A DNA stretch of 64,000 nucleotides, taken from NCBI GenBank assembly GCA_963783945.1, contig CAWAPS010000032.1, forward strand, positions 620,001 to 684,000. Direction: 5' to 3'. Source of the stretch: CAWAPS01 sp963783945 (GTDB lineage Bacteria > Actinomycetota > Acidimicrobiia > Acidimicrobiales > Palsa-688). A model generated the notes under the pieces. That model saw only the letters and a list, made by a program, of their open reading frames with translations. It ran no database searches and had not been told where the DNA came from. Made by a program: the position numbers and the translations under genes. Shown piece after piece: positions 1-9,320 of the stretch (within the stretch, counting starts at the first letter, position 1; every line of letters starts with the position of its first letter).

Positions 1-499
1 CTTTCCGGCGTACGCACTCGTCGAAGCCCATCTGCTCGAGGGCCTCTCCCACCTAGCGCTGGGGGAACGGACCGCCGCCGCCGCCGCCGTTGAGGCCGCG
101 CTCGCGGCTGCAGAACCAGATCAGCTGATCTTCCCGTTCGCGATGAGCAACACCGCTGAACTCCTCGACGTCCTCTCACCTCACCAAACGGCCCATAGCG
201 CCTTGGTCGCCGATGTCATTGATCTACTACGGGGAGCTCCGGCGCCCCGCGTGGACCGGCAGCGTCTACCGCAACCGGGAGAGCTCAGCCCCAGCGAGCT
301 ACGGGTGCTGCGATTCCTGCCCACAAATCTGACGCGGTCCGAGATCGCCCGATCGCTCCACGTCTCCGTCAACACGGTCAACACGCATATCCGGAGTATC
401 TACTCCAAACTCGGCGCAAGTGACCGCAGTTCGGCCGTGCGACAAGCACGCGACTTGCGGCTCCTCGCCATCGGGCGCGCCCCATCACAGCCGAAGTGA
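1..499 (+). CDS. LuxR-family regulator, C-terminal part (5' end outside window)
   Basis: The reading frame is open from the window's second base, so this is the 3' end of a longer gene. The first ATG (143) lies inside the protein and is not a convincing start. The upstream part is alanine-rich and helical, as in the TPR-like region of MalT/LAL regulators. The last ~65 residues are a LuxR/GerE helix-turn-helix, seen as LSPSELRVLRFLPTNLTRSE followed by IARSLHVSVNTVNTHIRSIY and SKLGASDRSSAV. This domain binds DNA. The sensor/ATPase part, and so the signal, lies outside the window. Confidence 0.85.
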   Translation, partial: FPAYALVEAHLLEGLSHLALGERTAAAAAVEAALAAAEPDQLIFPFAMSNTAELLDVLSPHQTAHSALVADVIDLLRGAPAPRVDRQRLPQPGELSPSELRVLRFLPTNLTRSEIARSLHVSVNTVNTHIRSIYSKLGASDRSSAVRQARDLRLLAIGRAPSQPK

Positions 500-567
500 G
501 TTCCGGTCCGCCCCGAACAATCACCAGATTCCGGTGACGACCGCTCACTGGGTCATGGCGCAGGATC

Positions 568-807
568 ATGGTTGTGGTCACGCAGCCGGGCTGCCAGTAC
601 ACGATCCGGATCAAGGGGCGGCTTGGAGTGACCGCTCTGTCCGCGTTTCCGACCATGGAATCGGAAGTCCGGGGCGGCGAGACCGTACTCACAGGCGCGC
701 TTGAGGATCGGTCGGCGCTGTACGGGGTTGTCGCGCAGATAGAAGCGCTCGGGCTCGAGCTGCTCGAACTGCGCCGGGTCGGGCCGTCGACCTTCCGTGA
801 CCCCTAG
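568..807 (+). CDS. Small conserved protein downstream of a LuxR gene
   Basis: A 79-residue protein with an alternating hydrophobic pattern (YTIRIKGRLG, SAFPTMESE, GGETVLTGAL, LYGVVAQIEALGLELLELRR). From memory, short proteins of this pattern are common beside LuxR-type regulators in actinobacteria, but I cannot assign a function. The ALYGVVAQIEALGLELLEL segment suggests a ferredoxin-like alpha/beta fold. It starts 68 bp after the LuxR stop and may be co-transcribed. No signal peptide or membrane segment is visible. Confidence 0.6.
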   Translation: MVVVTQPGCQYTIRIKGRLGVTALSAFPTMESEVRGGETVLTGALEDRSALYGVVAQIEALGLELLELRRVGPSTFRDP

Positions 808-1159
808 CTGCGCACCTGCCCAGCCGCGAAAGCATTCTGGTCGGCAAATCGCCAGCATCTGGTGAGGGCAGATCACCAGAGTGAGCGCGAATCTGCACCT
901 TGTGCTTATCAGTGAATGTTACGCCGACGGATTCGCACCTGGTGGACTGAGAACCCGACTCACCGCTGGTGACGTCCCTCCGGAAGCAGGAGCCCTGCCG
1001 CCGCGTCAAAGCTTCGCGTCATGATCGGCTCCAGGCACCACTTGAGTTCAAGGCACGGTGCAGCCATTGTCCCCGGGGGGTTCAGTGCACAGTTGCACGG
1101 TAGACGATGGCCGGAGCGAAGTCGGAAAAGGAACAGCTCAACGGTAGGAAGGTGACCGG
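808..1159. other. Gene-free stretch
   Basis: About 350 bp between the small protein and the oxidoreductase. No convincing ORF, hairpin or promoter was seen. The end carries a GGAAGGTGACC ribosome-binding region for the next gene. Confidence 0.4.
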
Positions 1160-2086
1160 GTGATGTCCAAGGCAGTCCGATTCGACGATTACGGTGGCGT
1201 CGAGGTCCTCGAGGTTCGGGACGTGCCGCGTCCGGAGCCCGGGCCCGACCAGGTGCTGGTGGCGGTCCGCGCCGCCGGTATCAATATCAGCGAGGCGAAG
1301 ATCCGTGCCGGCCTGGTCCGCGAGATCTTCCCTGCGACCTTTCCCAGCGGCGAGGGTTCGGACCTCGCCGGCGTGGTCGAGGAGTTGGGCCCGGGCGTCA
1401 CGGGCGTTGACGTGGGCGACGAGGTGATCGGCTATACCGACAACCGCGCCAGTCACGCCCAGTACGTGCTCGTCGAGGCGGCCAACCTAACGCCGAAGCC
1501 TGCGGAGGTCCCGTGGGAGGTGGCGGGCGCCCTGTTCGTCGCAGGCGTGACGGGTGTCGCCGCCGTGCGCGCCGTAGCTCCGATTGCGGGTGAGGCGGTT
1601 GTGATCGCCGGGGCGGGCGGCGGGGTTGGCGTGTTCGCGGTCCAGCTCGCGGTCCGCACCGGGGCGTGCGCTATTGGACTGGCCAGCGAGCGTCATCACG
1701 CATGGCTGCGCGAGCGGGGCGCGGTTCCCGTCGCTTACGGCGATGGCGTCAATGAACGCATCATCGCGGCCGCCGGGGAAACGCCGCTGGCCGGGTTCAT
1801 CGACCTCGTCGGGGGCGGCTACGTGGAACTGGCCCTCCAGCTCGGCATCGCCAGGGACCGGATCGACACCATCGTCGACTTCCCCTCGATCCAGAAGTAC
1901 GGAGTAAAGGGCGACGGCGGCGCGGCCGCGGCCAGCGCAGCGACCCTGGCCGAACTGGCGGAGGCAATAGCGGCAGGCGACCTCGTCGTGCCGATCCAAC
2001 GCACCTACCCGCTCGACGACGTTCGAGCCGCATTTACAGAGCTTGAGGACGGTCACGTGGCGGGGAAGATCGTCCTCCTTCCCTGA
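1160..2086 (+). CDS. NADP-dependent MDR oxidoreductase (zinc-free alcohol dehydrogenase / quinone oxidoreductase type)
   Basis: A 308-residue medium-chain dehydrogenase/reductase. The N-terminal GroES-like domain (~1-120) contains GEGSDLAGVVEELGPGVTGV. The Rossmann domain holds the nucleotide-binding motif GAGGGVGVFAVQLA (~152-165). It lacks the Cys/His set of zinc alcohol dehydrogenases, so it should be a quinone-oxidoreductase-like NADPH enzyme acting on enones or quinones; the substrate is unknown. GTG at 1160 and ATG at 1163 both follow GGAAGGTGACC. It ends with the usual GHVAGKIVLLP tail and looks intact. Confidence 0.88.
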   Translation: MMSKAVRFDDYGGVEVLEVRDVPRPEPGPDQVLVAVRAAGINISEAKIRAGLVREIFPATFPSGEGSDLAGVVEELGPGVTGVDVGDEVIGYTDNRASHAQYVLVEAANLTPKPAEVPWEVAGALFVAGVTGVAAVRAVAPIAGEAVVIAGAGGGVGVFAVQLAVRTGACAIGLASERHHAWLRERGAVPVAYGDGVNERIIAAAGETPLAGFIDLVGGGYVELALQLGIARDRIDTIVDFPSIQKYGVKGDGGAAAASAATLAELAEAIAAGDLVVPIQRTYPLDDVRAAFTELEDGHVAGKIVLLP

Positions 2087-2219
2087 CCGGCAGGGCACAT
2101 CACACTGGGGTTCCGATGGGGTTCGGGCCGCCGAGATTCCCAGCGTGACGGGTGACCCAAGTTGAACCAGTTCAGAGCCCACTACAACCGACACCGAGGA
2201 CCGCCTGGCCATCCTCGAA

Positions 2220-2639
2220 TTGATCGGAAATCTGGCGCTGCTACTTGACGCCCGCGACTGGAACGCGTTCGAAGGGCTGTTCACAAACCCGGTCCACCTG
2301 GACCGCACCTCACTCTTTGGCGGCGAGCCAGAGACCCTCAGTCCCGCCGAGCTGGTCGACGGATACCGCCACACACTGGGGAATCTCGACGCCGTCCACC
2401 ACCTGATCACCTGCCACGTGATCAACCTCGACGGCGATCAGGCCTCCTGCGCGGCCAACATGCAGGGCACCCACGTGCTCGTCAACTCGTCCGGCGGCCC
2501 CATCTGGACCGTCGGCGGCCGCCACGACTACCAGCTCGAGCGGACCGCCGACGGCTGGAAGATAGCCGGATGGACCTTCACCATCGAATGGGCGACCGGC
2601 AACATGAACATCGTGGCGCTCGCGGCTGCCAAGGGCTGA
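2220..2639 (+). CDS. SnoaL-like / NTF2-fold protein, start uncertain (possible frameshift)
   Basis: A 139-residue SnoaL-like protein (DRLAILELIGNLALLLDARD at the front, GGRHDYQLERTADGWKIAGW near the end), the fold of small polyketide cyclases and dehydratase-like enzymes. The only start in the open frame is TTG at 2220, inside the first helix. A natural start is GTG 2152 in another frame (VTQVEPVQS). It would join this frame if the CCC run near 2179 had once been CCCC. The gene is therefore probably ~162 residues and 5'-frameshifted. The function of this member is unknown. Confidence 0.7.
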   Translation: MIGNLALLLDARDWNAFEGLFTNPVHLDRTSLFGGEPETLSPAELVDGYRHTLGNLDAVHHLITCHVINLDGDQASCAANMQGTHVLVNSSGGPIWTVGGRHDYQLERTADGWKIAGWTFTIEWATGNMNIVALAAAKG

Positions 2640-2942
2640 CCGCGGCTGCGTACAGATACCGGCTGACACCAACCCAGGGCCGGGCGTCCTGCCAGCCATC
2701 GGCGACGGGCACCAACACCGTTGTTGCCCGTCGGTAGTTCGATTGCGAGGTCCGAGAGAAGATAGGAAACGAGAGGCGAAGCGTTGGTTCTTGAGGCGTA
2801 CACGATCGCCGACCGGCCTTTCCCTCCGTCAAGGTGATCGTGGCCGAAGAGCTGACCAATGAAGCCGACCAGGCCGCGACTGAAACGGCAACACGGTCGG
2901 CGCCTACGGGGCTGACGCCGGCTACTGAAGCCTCACCCTTAC
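2640..2942. other. Gene-free stretch
   Basis: About 300 bp between convergent genes. Short open stretches exist, but none has a start with a ribosome-binding site or a recognisable motif. Confidence 0.35.
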
Positions 2943-3291
2943 CTACAGTGACAGAAAGGGCGTGAAGAGACGGACTTCACTGCCCGTCATCATTGCTTTG
3001 AGCTCTGCGCTCGGTACGCCAAGCATTTCGCTGGACAGCGTCCCCGTTGCAAAGATCGGCGCCATAATGTCGCCAACGTGCGCGGCATGCTCCGTTAAAG
3101 CCCGCTGAGTCCTTGTACCGCTCGATGAGGATGCACTCGGACTGATCGTCGTTGAAGTAGATCTCAAACTGCAGCGTGCCGGTGTCCATGGTCCGCACGA
3201 TCTCCATGACGTGAGCCGACAAGCGCTTGAATTCTTCGAGCTTCCCCTCGTGGAGCCTCAGTCGCCCGATCCCTATAAGTTCTTCACTCAT
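2943..3291 (-). pseudogene. ABM-domain monooxygenase (putative quinol monooxygenase), frameshifted
   Basis: Two overlapping minus-strand frames make one ~115-residue antibiotic-biosynthesis-monooxygenase (ABM) protein. The first half begins MSEELIGIGRLRLHEGKLEE and runs to ECILIERYKDSAG. The second half continues in another frame as LTEHAAHVGDIMAPIFATG and ends VRLFTPFLSL. Removing one T from the TTT run (AAA at 3097-3099 on the plus strand) restores the whole frame. ABM proteins act on quinols or haem-like substrates without added cofactor. It stops 3 bp from the 88-aa gene upstream on the same strand, so the two form an operon. Confidence 0.75.
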
Positions 3292-3293
3292 GG

Positions 3294-3560
3294 CTAGGCG
3301 GGCATGCCCAAGTCAATCCACTGCTGGAGTTTAGCTACCTGGGATTCCGGCCACGCGCCGTCGCAAGGCATCTTCCCCCTGCTCAGTGAGCCGACAATAG
3401 CGTCGGCGTTCTCCACGACATCATCGTAATCGAACAGATCAAAAGCCTGCTGCATTGAGTCGCGGTCCTTCGTCCGGAACAACGGCTTGATATCCCGCTC
3501 GAAGCTCAGCTCGTCGCCTTCGTCCGGTGATGGCATGTCATGTCCTCCGTGTCCATGCAA
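3294..3560 (-). CDS. Small conserved protein, cytochrome-c-like without haem motif
   Basis: An 88-residue protein with FERDIKPLFRTKDRDSMQQA, FDLFDYDDVVENADAIVGSL and a C-terminal MPCDGAWPESQVAKLQQWID. The last part resembles the end of small cytochrome-c-like domains (a PxDGxWP...W segment), but there is no CXXCH haem-attachment site. It may therefore keep the fold only. It lies 2 bp upstream of the ABM gene on the same strand, so they are probably translated together. Function unknown. Confidence 0.65.
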   Translation of the reverse strand: MHGHGGHDMPSPDEGDELSFERDIKPLFRTKDRDSMQQAFDLFDYDDVVENADAIVGSLSRGKMPCDGAWPESQVAKLQQWIDLGMPA

Positions 3561-3664
3561 CGTGGTCGTCGGTTACATCTTCCGACAGGCTGTCCGTGAT
3601 CGCATCCAAGAAACCCCCAGTTGCCTAGACAAGACCTCCTGGCGCGCGGTCACTCTTTCAGCTC

Positions 3665-3992
3665 CGCCCTCGACGCGGGTACGCCGGCCCGCACGGAGTA
3701 GTGGCGGTCGGTCAGCTTCCGCTGGGCGTGCGACAAACGCTTCCGTAAAGCCATGGTCACCTTCGCCGACAACTCCCGCCACGCCAGCCCCTGGGCCGCC
3801 GACATCTACCAGCGAGCCAGAGCCCGGGTTTGCGACCATCCCCATGCCGTGCGCATCCTCGCCCGAGCGTGGATACGCGTCATCTGGCGCTGCTGGCACG
3901 ACCGCGCCGCTTACAATCCCACCAAACACGCTGCTGCCGCGCGCCTCACCAGCCCCCCGACAGTCACCGAGTCGGAAAATCTTGCTGCATAG
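3665..3992 (+). pseudogene. IS110-family transposase remnant (C-terminal part)
   Basis: The C-terminal end of an IS110/IS116/IS902-type transposase: RWACDKRFRKAMVTFADNSR, WAADIYQRARARVCDHPHAV, RILARAWIRVIWRCWHD and AAYNPTKHAA. The frame continues upstream of the ATG at 3753 but carries a TAG before WRSVSFRW, and the N-terminal RuvC-like (DEDD) half is absent. Just after the stop, GGGTTGACACAGAGGGTGTC (from ~3994) is the kind of terminal sequence seen at IS110 ends. The element is dead and marks past transposition. Confidence 0.7.
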
Positions 3993-4009
3993 GGTTGACA
4001 CAGAGGGTG

Positions 4010-4924
4010 TCACAGGGCGACCGTGGGCTCAGTGGCGTGGAAGTTCGCGTTTAGAAAACTGGCGGCCCGGTCGAGAGCGGCAGCCCCTTCGTCGAGCATG
4101 GCTGCGTAGGCCTGGAAGACGTGCGGCACGCCCGGAACAACCTCGAGGGTGACAGCAACGTCGGCGGTGGCTGCTCGTCCGGCGAGTCGGATCGCGTCGC
4201 TCAGGAGGATCTCGTGAGAACCGACCTGGATAAGCATCGGGGGCAGTCCGTTCAGCTCCCCGAGGACGGGGCTGATGTATGGATCTGAAGGGTCGCCGAC
4301 GCCTACGTAGTCGGGCACCCGCTGACGTAGGGCGGCTGGCGTGAGGAGCGGGTCGGCGTCCTTCTTATCGAAGAGGGTGTCGCCGGATAGGGTCAGATCG
4401 GCGTAGGGAGACATCAGGAATGCCGATACGGGCATCGGACGGCCCGCGTCTCTCGACCGAAGGAGTGCGGCCACGGCGAGTCCGCCTCCGGCGGACTCGC
4501 CGGCGATGGCGATCCGACCCGGGTCGACTCCTTGTGAGAGCAGTCCCTGATAGGCGGCCTGTGCGTCTTCGACGGCGGCCGGGTAGGGATGCTCGGGCGC
4601 CAGTCGGTAATCGACGGTGATGACCCTGGCGTCGGTTCGCCGGACCAGGTCGGAGACGAGGGGAACGGTTGCTTCTGCTGAGCCGATCACGTAGACGCCC
4701 CCGTGGAAGTACACGATGACGTTGGCGGGGTTACTGTCGCCGACTGTCACCTCGATGGCGGGAACACCTCCGAGGGTCAGAGGTGTCCTTTGAACGTCGT
4801 CGGCGATAGGTATCGCTCGCATCGCGTCGTCAAACCCGGTCCGTAACGTCGCGACGTCGGCTTCGGGGTCGAATGGCGCCTGGCGTAGCATGGCGTCGAG
4901 TTGTAACTGCTGCTGCTTGGTCAT
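4010..4924 (-). CDS. Alpha/beta hydrolase, hormone-sensitive-lipase type esterase
   Basis: A 304-residue esterase/lipase of the HSL (bacterial family IV) group. The oxyanion-hole motif is YFHGGVYVIGS, the nucleophile is in GESAGGG, the acid is near DPSDPYISP, and the histidine is in VPHVFQAY. ATG at 4924 (MTKQQQLQL) follows a GGAGAG-type ribosome-binding site and is preferred to the longer frame, which runs through the upstream palindromic element. It probably hydrolyses short-chain esters in the cytosol. It lies downstream of a GMC oxidoreductase and a truncated amidohydrolase on the same strand. Confidence 0.88.
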   Translation of the reverse strand: MTKQQQLQLDAMLRQAPFDPEADVATLRTGFDDAMRAIPIADDVQRTPLTLGGVPAIEVTVGDSNPANVIVYFHGGVYVIGSAEATVPLVSDLVRRTDARVITVDYRLAPEHPYPAAVEDAQAAYQGLLSQGVDPGRIAIAGESAGGGLAVAALLRSRDAGRPMPVSAFLMSPYADLTLSGDTLFDKKDADPLLTPAALRQRVPDYVGVGDPSDPYISPVLGELNGLPPMLIQVGSHEILLSDAIRLAGRAATADVAVTLEVVPGVPHVFQAYAAMLDEGAAALDRAASFLNANFHATEPTVAL

Positions 4925-4943
4925 TAGCTGCTCTCCAGTCTTA

Positions 4944-5033
4944 GGTCCCGCCACGAAACAACTTGACGCAATTCTCTTGTAAACATGCATGTCGTGGCAC
5001 AGGACTTGTTCCAAGTTGTTTCGTGGCGGGCCC
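4944..5033. repeat. 90-bp palindromic MITE-like element
   Basis: The left arm CCCGCCACGAAACAACTTG (4947-4965) is repeated in perfect inverted orientation at 5012-5030, with a 46-bp centre. The arms extend to 22 bp with one mismatch. TTAGGTCC occurs directly repeated on both sides (4941-4948 and 5034-5041), like a target duplication. The element lies exactly where the amidohydrolase reading frame loses family resemblance. No ORF is inside. It could instead be a large transcription terminator. Confidence 0.6.
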
Positions 5034-5041
5034 TTAGGTCC

Positions 5042-5253
5042 AGTCGGGGCGGCTTGCGGCCTTCGGTGTGCACGCCGGGGGTGCTTATGGAAGTGACGGC
5101 CACATCGATGCCGGCGTCGTCAATGAACGACAGGGCCGCCTCGACCGACCAGGGAGGCGGGGCTATCCCACCGACAGGGTTGTCGGCCTCGTTGGTGGCT
5201 TGCCAGAAGAAGTCGGGGAGTATGTGATGGTGGATGTCCACGGTGAAAGCCAT
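5042..5253 (-). pseudogene. Amidohydrolase (amidohydro-rel type), 5' fragment
   Basis: The fragment begins MAFTVDIHHHILPDFFWQAT with the HxH-type metal-binding motif of amidohydrolase-related/decarboxylase proteins and continues to DDAGIDVAVTSISTPGVH. After ~70 residues it turns into unrelated sequence and runs into the palindromic element, whereas family members have ~300 residues. The start has a good GGAAGGGACA ribosome-binding site and lies 35 bp below the GMC oxidoreductase stop, so it was once the second gene of that operon. It cannot be active. Confidence 0.7.
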
Positions 5254-5288
5254 AAATTGTCCCTTCCGGGCTAACGAGTGATACGCCG

Positions 5289-6800
5289 CTACAAGAGGTA
5301 GGCCCGCTGGAAGATCCGCTCGGCCACCATGATCACCGTCAGGTTGGTGACGGTGGACGGGACCTGGGGAATGATCGATGCGTCGACGACCCGGAGTCGG
5401 TCGATCCCCTTTACGGCGCCGACAGAATCGACGACGGACCAGGGATTGCTCGGGCCGCCCATCGGCACAGTGGAGGTCGGATGTCCGTAAACGGCCAGAT
5501 TGTTCGACACGTAGGAGCCCAGGTCGTCGTCGCTCACTGAGTCGCCCGGAATGATCTCGCCCGCGGTGAGGCGTGCGAACTCGGGGTGCCGCGCAATCTC
5601 CCGGCCGAGCTTGACTGCCTCCACCGTTCGCCGAGCGTCGCGACCGGTGCCGAGGTAGTTGCTGTCGATCAGCGGGGCGTCCTTGGGGTCCCGGCTGGCC
5701 AGCTTAAAGGTTCCGGTCGACTCGGGCAGGACGACCGCGGCAGCCAGGACGATGGCCCCGCCAGTTGGACTAACGGAGCCGGGCAAGAGGTGGGTGACCG
5801 TGACATGCAGGTCGAGCTCGTCGCCCACCGCTTCGCTTGAGGCCGTCCACAGCAACGAGCCGACGACCGGCGTCATCTGCAGGTACCCGGGCGCCAGCGC
5901 GAAACCGTTGGGCACGAAGGTCTGGTCCTGCAGTCGCTGGCCTACAGGCAGGTCGGCGATCACGTCGATGCGTAAGGCCCTCAGATCAGCGGCGGGACCT
6001 ATACCAGAGCGCATCAGGATGGCGGGACTGCCGTAGGTTCCGCCGCAGAGGATAACTTCGGCGGCCCGGTAGGCCGTTCCGTCTTCGGCGAGCACTCCCA
6101 CAGCGGTCGTGCCTTCCAAGAGCAGCCGGTCGACGTTCACGTCGCCCTGGGTGACCAGATTCTCGCGTTGGCGGACCTCGGAGCTGAGATAGGCGATGGC
6201 GGTGCTCTGTCGGATCCCCTCGAGCACATCTACGGGGTAGCCGCCTGCTCCATTCTGGTCGGCTCCGTTGAAGTCGTACACTCGCTTGTACCCGGTAGCG
6301 ACCGCCGCTTCGACGAATCCTTGCAGCGACGGTGTCAGATCCTCTTCTGTCCTCTGCCGAATCGAGAGTGGACCGGTGCGCCCGTGGTAGAAGTCGTCTC
6401 CGGTAGGGGTGTTCTCCATCTCGCGGAAGGTGGGAAGGACTTCCTCGTAGCTCCATCCCTGGGCACCGTGGTCGGCCCACGTCGCCAGGTCGCTAGCCCG
6501 GGCTCGTATGGCGACCGCCGCGTTCACCGATGAGCTGCCGCCCAGGACCTTTCCTCGGGGCGTTGGAATGTGGGGATTCTGGTTGTTGCCGTGGGAGGTG
6601 TAGCCCCAGTCGTGGTCGGGATCGGCCACGTTGGACGCATCACGGAGGCCGGCCGGGATGGCGTCTAGCGGGTAGGCATGCCCGGCTTCGAGGAGCAAGA
6701 CCGTCCGATTGCAATCCTCGGTAAGTCGAGCGGCCAGCACCGCGCCCGCGGAGCCGCCGCCTACGATGATGACGTCTGCAGCCTTTATTGGATTGGACAT
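5289..6800 (-). CDS. GMC-family FAD oxidoreductase (choline dehydrogenase / alcohol oxidase type)
   Basis: A 503-residue glucose-methanol-choline oxidoreductase. The N-terminal ADP-binding motif is DVIIVGGGSAGAVLAARL. The first GMC signature is around KVLGGSSSVNAAVAIR. The second region is GTYGSPAILMRSGIGP. The C-terminal part carries the active-site His in YGHPTSTVPMGG and the Asn in VTNLTVIMVAERI. ATG at 6800 follows AGGAGACCC; the longer frame upstream lacks a site. The substrate is an alcohol that cannot be named from sequence. It heads an operon with the truncated amidohydrolase and the esterase. Confidence 0.9.
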   Translation of the reverse strand: MSNPIKAADVIIVGGGSAGAVLAARLTEDCNRTVLLLEAGHAYPLDAIPAGLRDASNVADPDHDWGYTSHGNNQNPHIPTPRGKVLGGSSSVNAAVAIRARASDLATWADHGAQGWSYEEVLPTFREMENTPTGDDFYHGRTGPLSIRQRTEEDLTPSLQGFVEAAVATGYKRVYDFNGADQNGAGGYPVDVLEGIRQSTAIAYLSSEVRQRENLVTQGDVNVDRLLLEGTTAVGVLAEDGTAYRAAEVILCGGTYGSPAILMRSGIGPAADLRALRIDVIADLPVGQRLQDQTFVPNGFALAPGYLQMTPVVGSLLWTASSEAVGDELDLHVTVTHLLPGSVSPTGGAIVLAAAVVLPESTGTFKLASRDPKDAPLIDSNYLGTGRDARRTVEAVKLGREIARHPEFARLTAGEIIPGDSVSDDDLGSYVSNNLAVYGHPTSTVPMGGPSNPWSVVDSVGAVKGIDRLRVVDASIIPQVPSTVTNLTVIMVAERIFQRAYLL

Positions 6801-7005
6801 TTGGGTCTCCTCTTGTTCGATTTCTTGTCGCCGAGTGCTTCGCACCCGCCGCTGCAGCCTCTCCTGCAGGTAGCACCCCGCTCACAGCACAGCGCTGCTG
6901 GTCGTGTGAGCCGGCAGAACGGGAACCAGGGATCAGGCCGCGCAGCGGCGACAAGTCTGACCGTGACTATGGCTTTGATGCCCGGGGCTCTGGACCGGTG
7001 CCGAT

Positions 7006-7448
7006 CTAGTGCTCGAGCGCAGCGCTGAGGTTCGAGATGACTCCGAGTTGCGTCAAGATAACCGATGCCTCCGGAAAGCAATCAAACTTCTTGATCTTAC
7101 CGTTCTCCAGTTCAAAGAAGTCTGCGCAGGGCGCGTCCATCCTCTTTCCCGTTGGGGGGATTGTCCCGAACGGAGTCTCGAGCGGGCCGGTGTGTGTGCC
7201 CTGGAGGGCAAGCCGGACGATGACGGTGTCGCCCACGGTCCAAAGGTCGTAGAGCTCGCGGTGCATGTCGGCGAAGGCCGTTCCGTAGTTTCTGACGGGA
7301 TAGTCCCACTCGTTCGGTCTCCGATAAGTGATGCCGACGGACTCATTGACGAAGATCGTCGTTGAACAATGAAATCCACCTGTTGAGATCCTTCTGCTCG
7401 GGCGATGGCGTAGGCATCTCGAACGAACTGCTCGGCATCAAAACTCAT
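7006..7448 (-). pseudogene. SnoaL-like protein with two frameshifts
   Basis: The start MSFDAEQFVRDAYAIARAE is in one frame, QKDLNRWISLFNDD in a second, and the rest in a third (FVNESVGITYRRPNEWDYPV, then MHRELYDLWTVGDTVIVRLA to GVISNLSAALEH). Together they spell a complete ~145-residue SnoaL/NTF2-fold protein, with shifts near 7396 and 7354. The conserved part GTIPPTGKRMDAPCADFFE is typical of the family. Start and stop are preserved, so either the gene decayed recently or the sequence has indel errors. Confidence 0.7.
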
Positions 7449-8614
7449 CGGAGCTCCCGATCGGTATTAGTTGAAATCGAAGGTGTGTCAATGTTGAACT
7501 CCAGCCTTTGCTGACCGCTGTGCGACACGACGACGTGGGGGATCGCCGCGGATGTCCCGCAGGGCAGGTTGGCCGAGAACGAACAACTCCTTTCATCTTG
7601 GTGTTGTCCTCCTTTGAGCGGGCGGTCGGTTCGTTTCGGGTGGTCACTCCGTCATCATTTTGAGCTTCGCCGCAGGAAATGGCATCCATGAAAGCCATAG
7701 TTTCGGATTGGGACGAGTGCCAGCCATCGGCACAGCAGTGGTGCACGGCTACCGACGTGTCTGGCCTCGTGTTTTGGGCGGGCTGAGCAGAGGCGTCCTG
7801 GCTGCACGCACGGGTGATAGTCTCCGTATCGAAGCAACTACGGCTTGTTGTCGGGATTTTCCGAGAGCTGGTACCCGAAGCGGGCCCTTTTGCCTACGCT
7901 CGGTCCCCCGTTCGCCTAGTGGGCGCTTCCGCGGGTACCGGTGGCTGGGGACCACGACCGCACCGCCGAGCACGACGAGTAGCACGAAGGTCGCAAACTT
8001 GACACTCGTGACTCGAGCACCCGTTGAAGCTTTTCCTCCTGCGATGGTGCGGGTTGAGCCTTCGGTGGGGAACAAGGTCTGGGCTCGGATGGCCGTGTCG
8101 ACTAGTTCTTCAACGTCCCATCGAAGTTGATCGTGAGGTCTGTGCCGTCGCAGAACGGTTTGTTGCCGGAGTTAAGCCCCGACCAGTATGGTGAGCGGTC
8201 GCCGTTCTCCTTGGCATCTAAAAACTCATAGTTCAGGCCACCACGCTCGCCCTCCGCTGGAGGGTGCCGGAGAAGTTGGGGGGAGACGTGCGCAAGGCGC
8301 CGCGCCCGCCGAATCGATCTGGGGGACGGTGCCGGCGGAAACGCAGACCGGGACATTCCTTCGTGACTGTCTGAGTCCCGGGGGACTTCCGACCGCTGTT
8401 CTCACGGAGTCGGAGGGGACCGGGAGGATCGCGCATCCCGGATCGAGGACTGTGGGTTTCTTGGATGCTATCGGGGACCGCAGAGCCCATGCTGAAGGCG
8501 GACGACGACCAGCATCACCCAAGAGCAATTACCGCCTAGCCGCATCTGTACCGATTGAGCCTGTAGCACGAGTCCGTCTGTCCCGAAGTGCCCCCCATCC
8601 TTGAAAGGACCGAC
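7449..8614. other. Long stretch without a supported gene
   Basis: About 1.2 kb. Open frames here are short and lack family motifs. A minus-strand stretch (8102-8232) ending PYWSGLNSGNKPFCDGTDLT has protein-like composition and could be the tail of a lost gene. Another minus-strand frame (7749-8075) has one hydrophobic segment, VKFATFVLLVVLGGAVVV. Neither has a credible start. The region looks like degraded sequence. Confidence 0.4.
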
Positions 8615-9226
8615 ATGACCAGCGAACCGATCCGAGACCCTTTCACGGACCCTCTTCTCACCCCGTACAACTCGGCACTGATGGTCATCGACTACCAACC
8701 GAGCCAGATCCAGACGGTCACCTCGATCGACCGTGAGGTGTTGGTCGACAACATCGTGTCCGTCGCCCGGCTGGCCTGCGCCTTCGACTTGCCCGTTGTG
8801 CTGTCGACGATCAACGTCGCCAACGGTCAGGGCTCGACGATCCCCGAGCTGCGGGCCGTTCTGTCTGACAGCCCCGAGATCGACAGGACGTCGATCAACG
8901 CCTGGGAAGACGTCGAGTTCCGCCGTGCCGTCGAGGCGACCGGCCGCACGAAGCTGATCATGACCGCTCTGTGGACCGAGGTGTGTCTGGCCTTTCCGTC
9001 CCTAGATGCCCTCCGCGACGGGTTCGAGGTATTCCCGGTGGTGGATGCGGTCGGTGGGACCTCGCCTGAGGCTCACCGGGCTGGCCTGGAGCGGGTTGTC
9101 CAGGCAGGGGGACACCCGATCGGCTGGGTGTCGCTGGCCTGCGAACTGCAAAGGGATTGGGCCCGCACCGATACCGTGGCCGACGTGGTCGACATCGTAC
9201 TGACCACTCGGCTCCTCGCCGCGTGA
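8615..9226 (+). CDS. Isochorismatase-family cysteine hydrolase
   Basis: A 203-residue protein of the isochorismatase-like superfamily (YcaC/nicotinamidase type). The catalytic Asp is in ALMVIDYQPSQ, a Lys is near GRTKLIMTA, and the nucleophilic Cys is in WTEVCLAFPSL; GGTSPEAHRAGLERVVQAG follows as in YcaC-type members. ATG 8615 has GAAAGGACC upstream; the longer in-frame extension to 8588 has no site. It probably hydrolyses an amide. It lies 94 bp before the molybdenum hydroxylase and may belong to the same redox operon. Confidence 0.87.
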   Translation: MTSEPIRDPFTDPLLTPYNSALMVIDYQPSQIQTVTSIDREVLVDNIVSVARLACAFDLPVVLSTINVANGQGSTIPELRAVLSDSPEIDRTSINAWEDVEFRRAVEATGRTKLIMTALWTEVCLAFPSLDALRDGFEVFPVVDAVGGTSPEAHRAGLERVVQAGGHPIGWVSLACELQRDWARTDTVADVVDIVLTTRLLAA

Positions 9227-9320
9227 CCATGGCAAGCTACAGCGGGGTCGAGGCAAACCCGGTTCGGGGCCGACATACGAAGGCCGTAAACGCAAGAACG
9301 TCAGACAAGGGAGGACGTCC

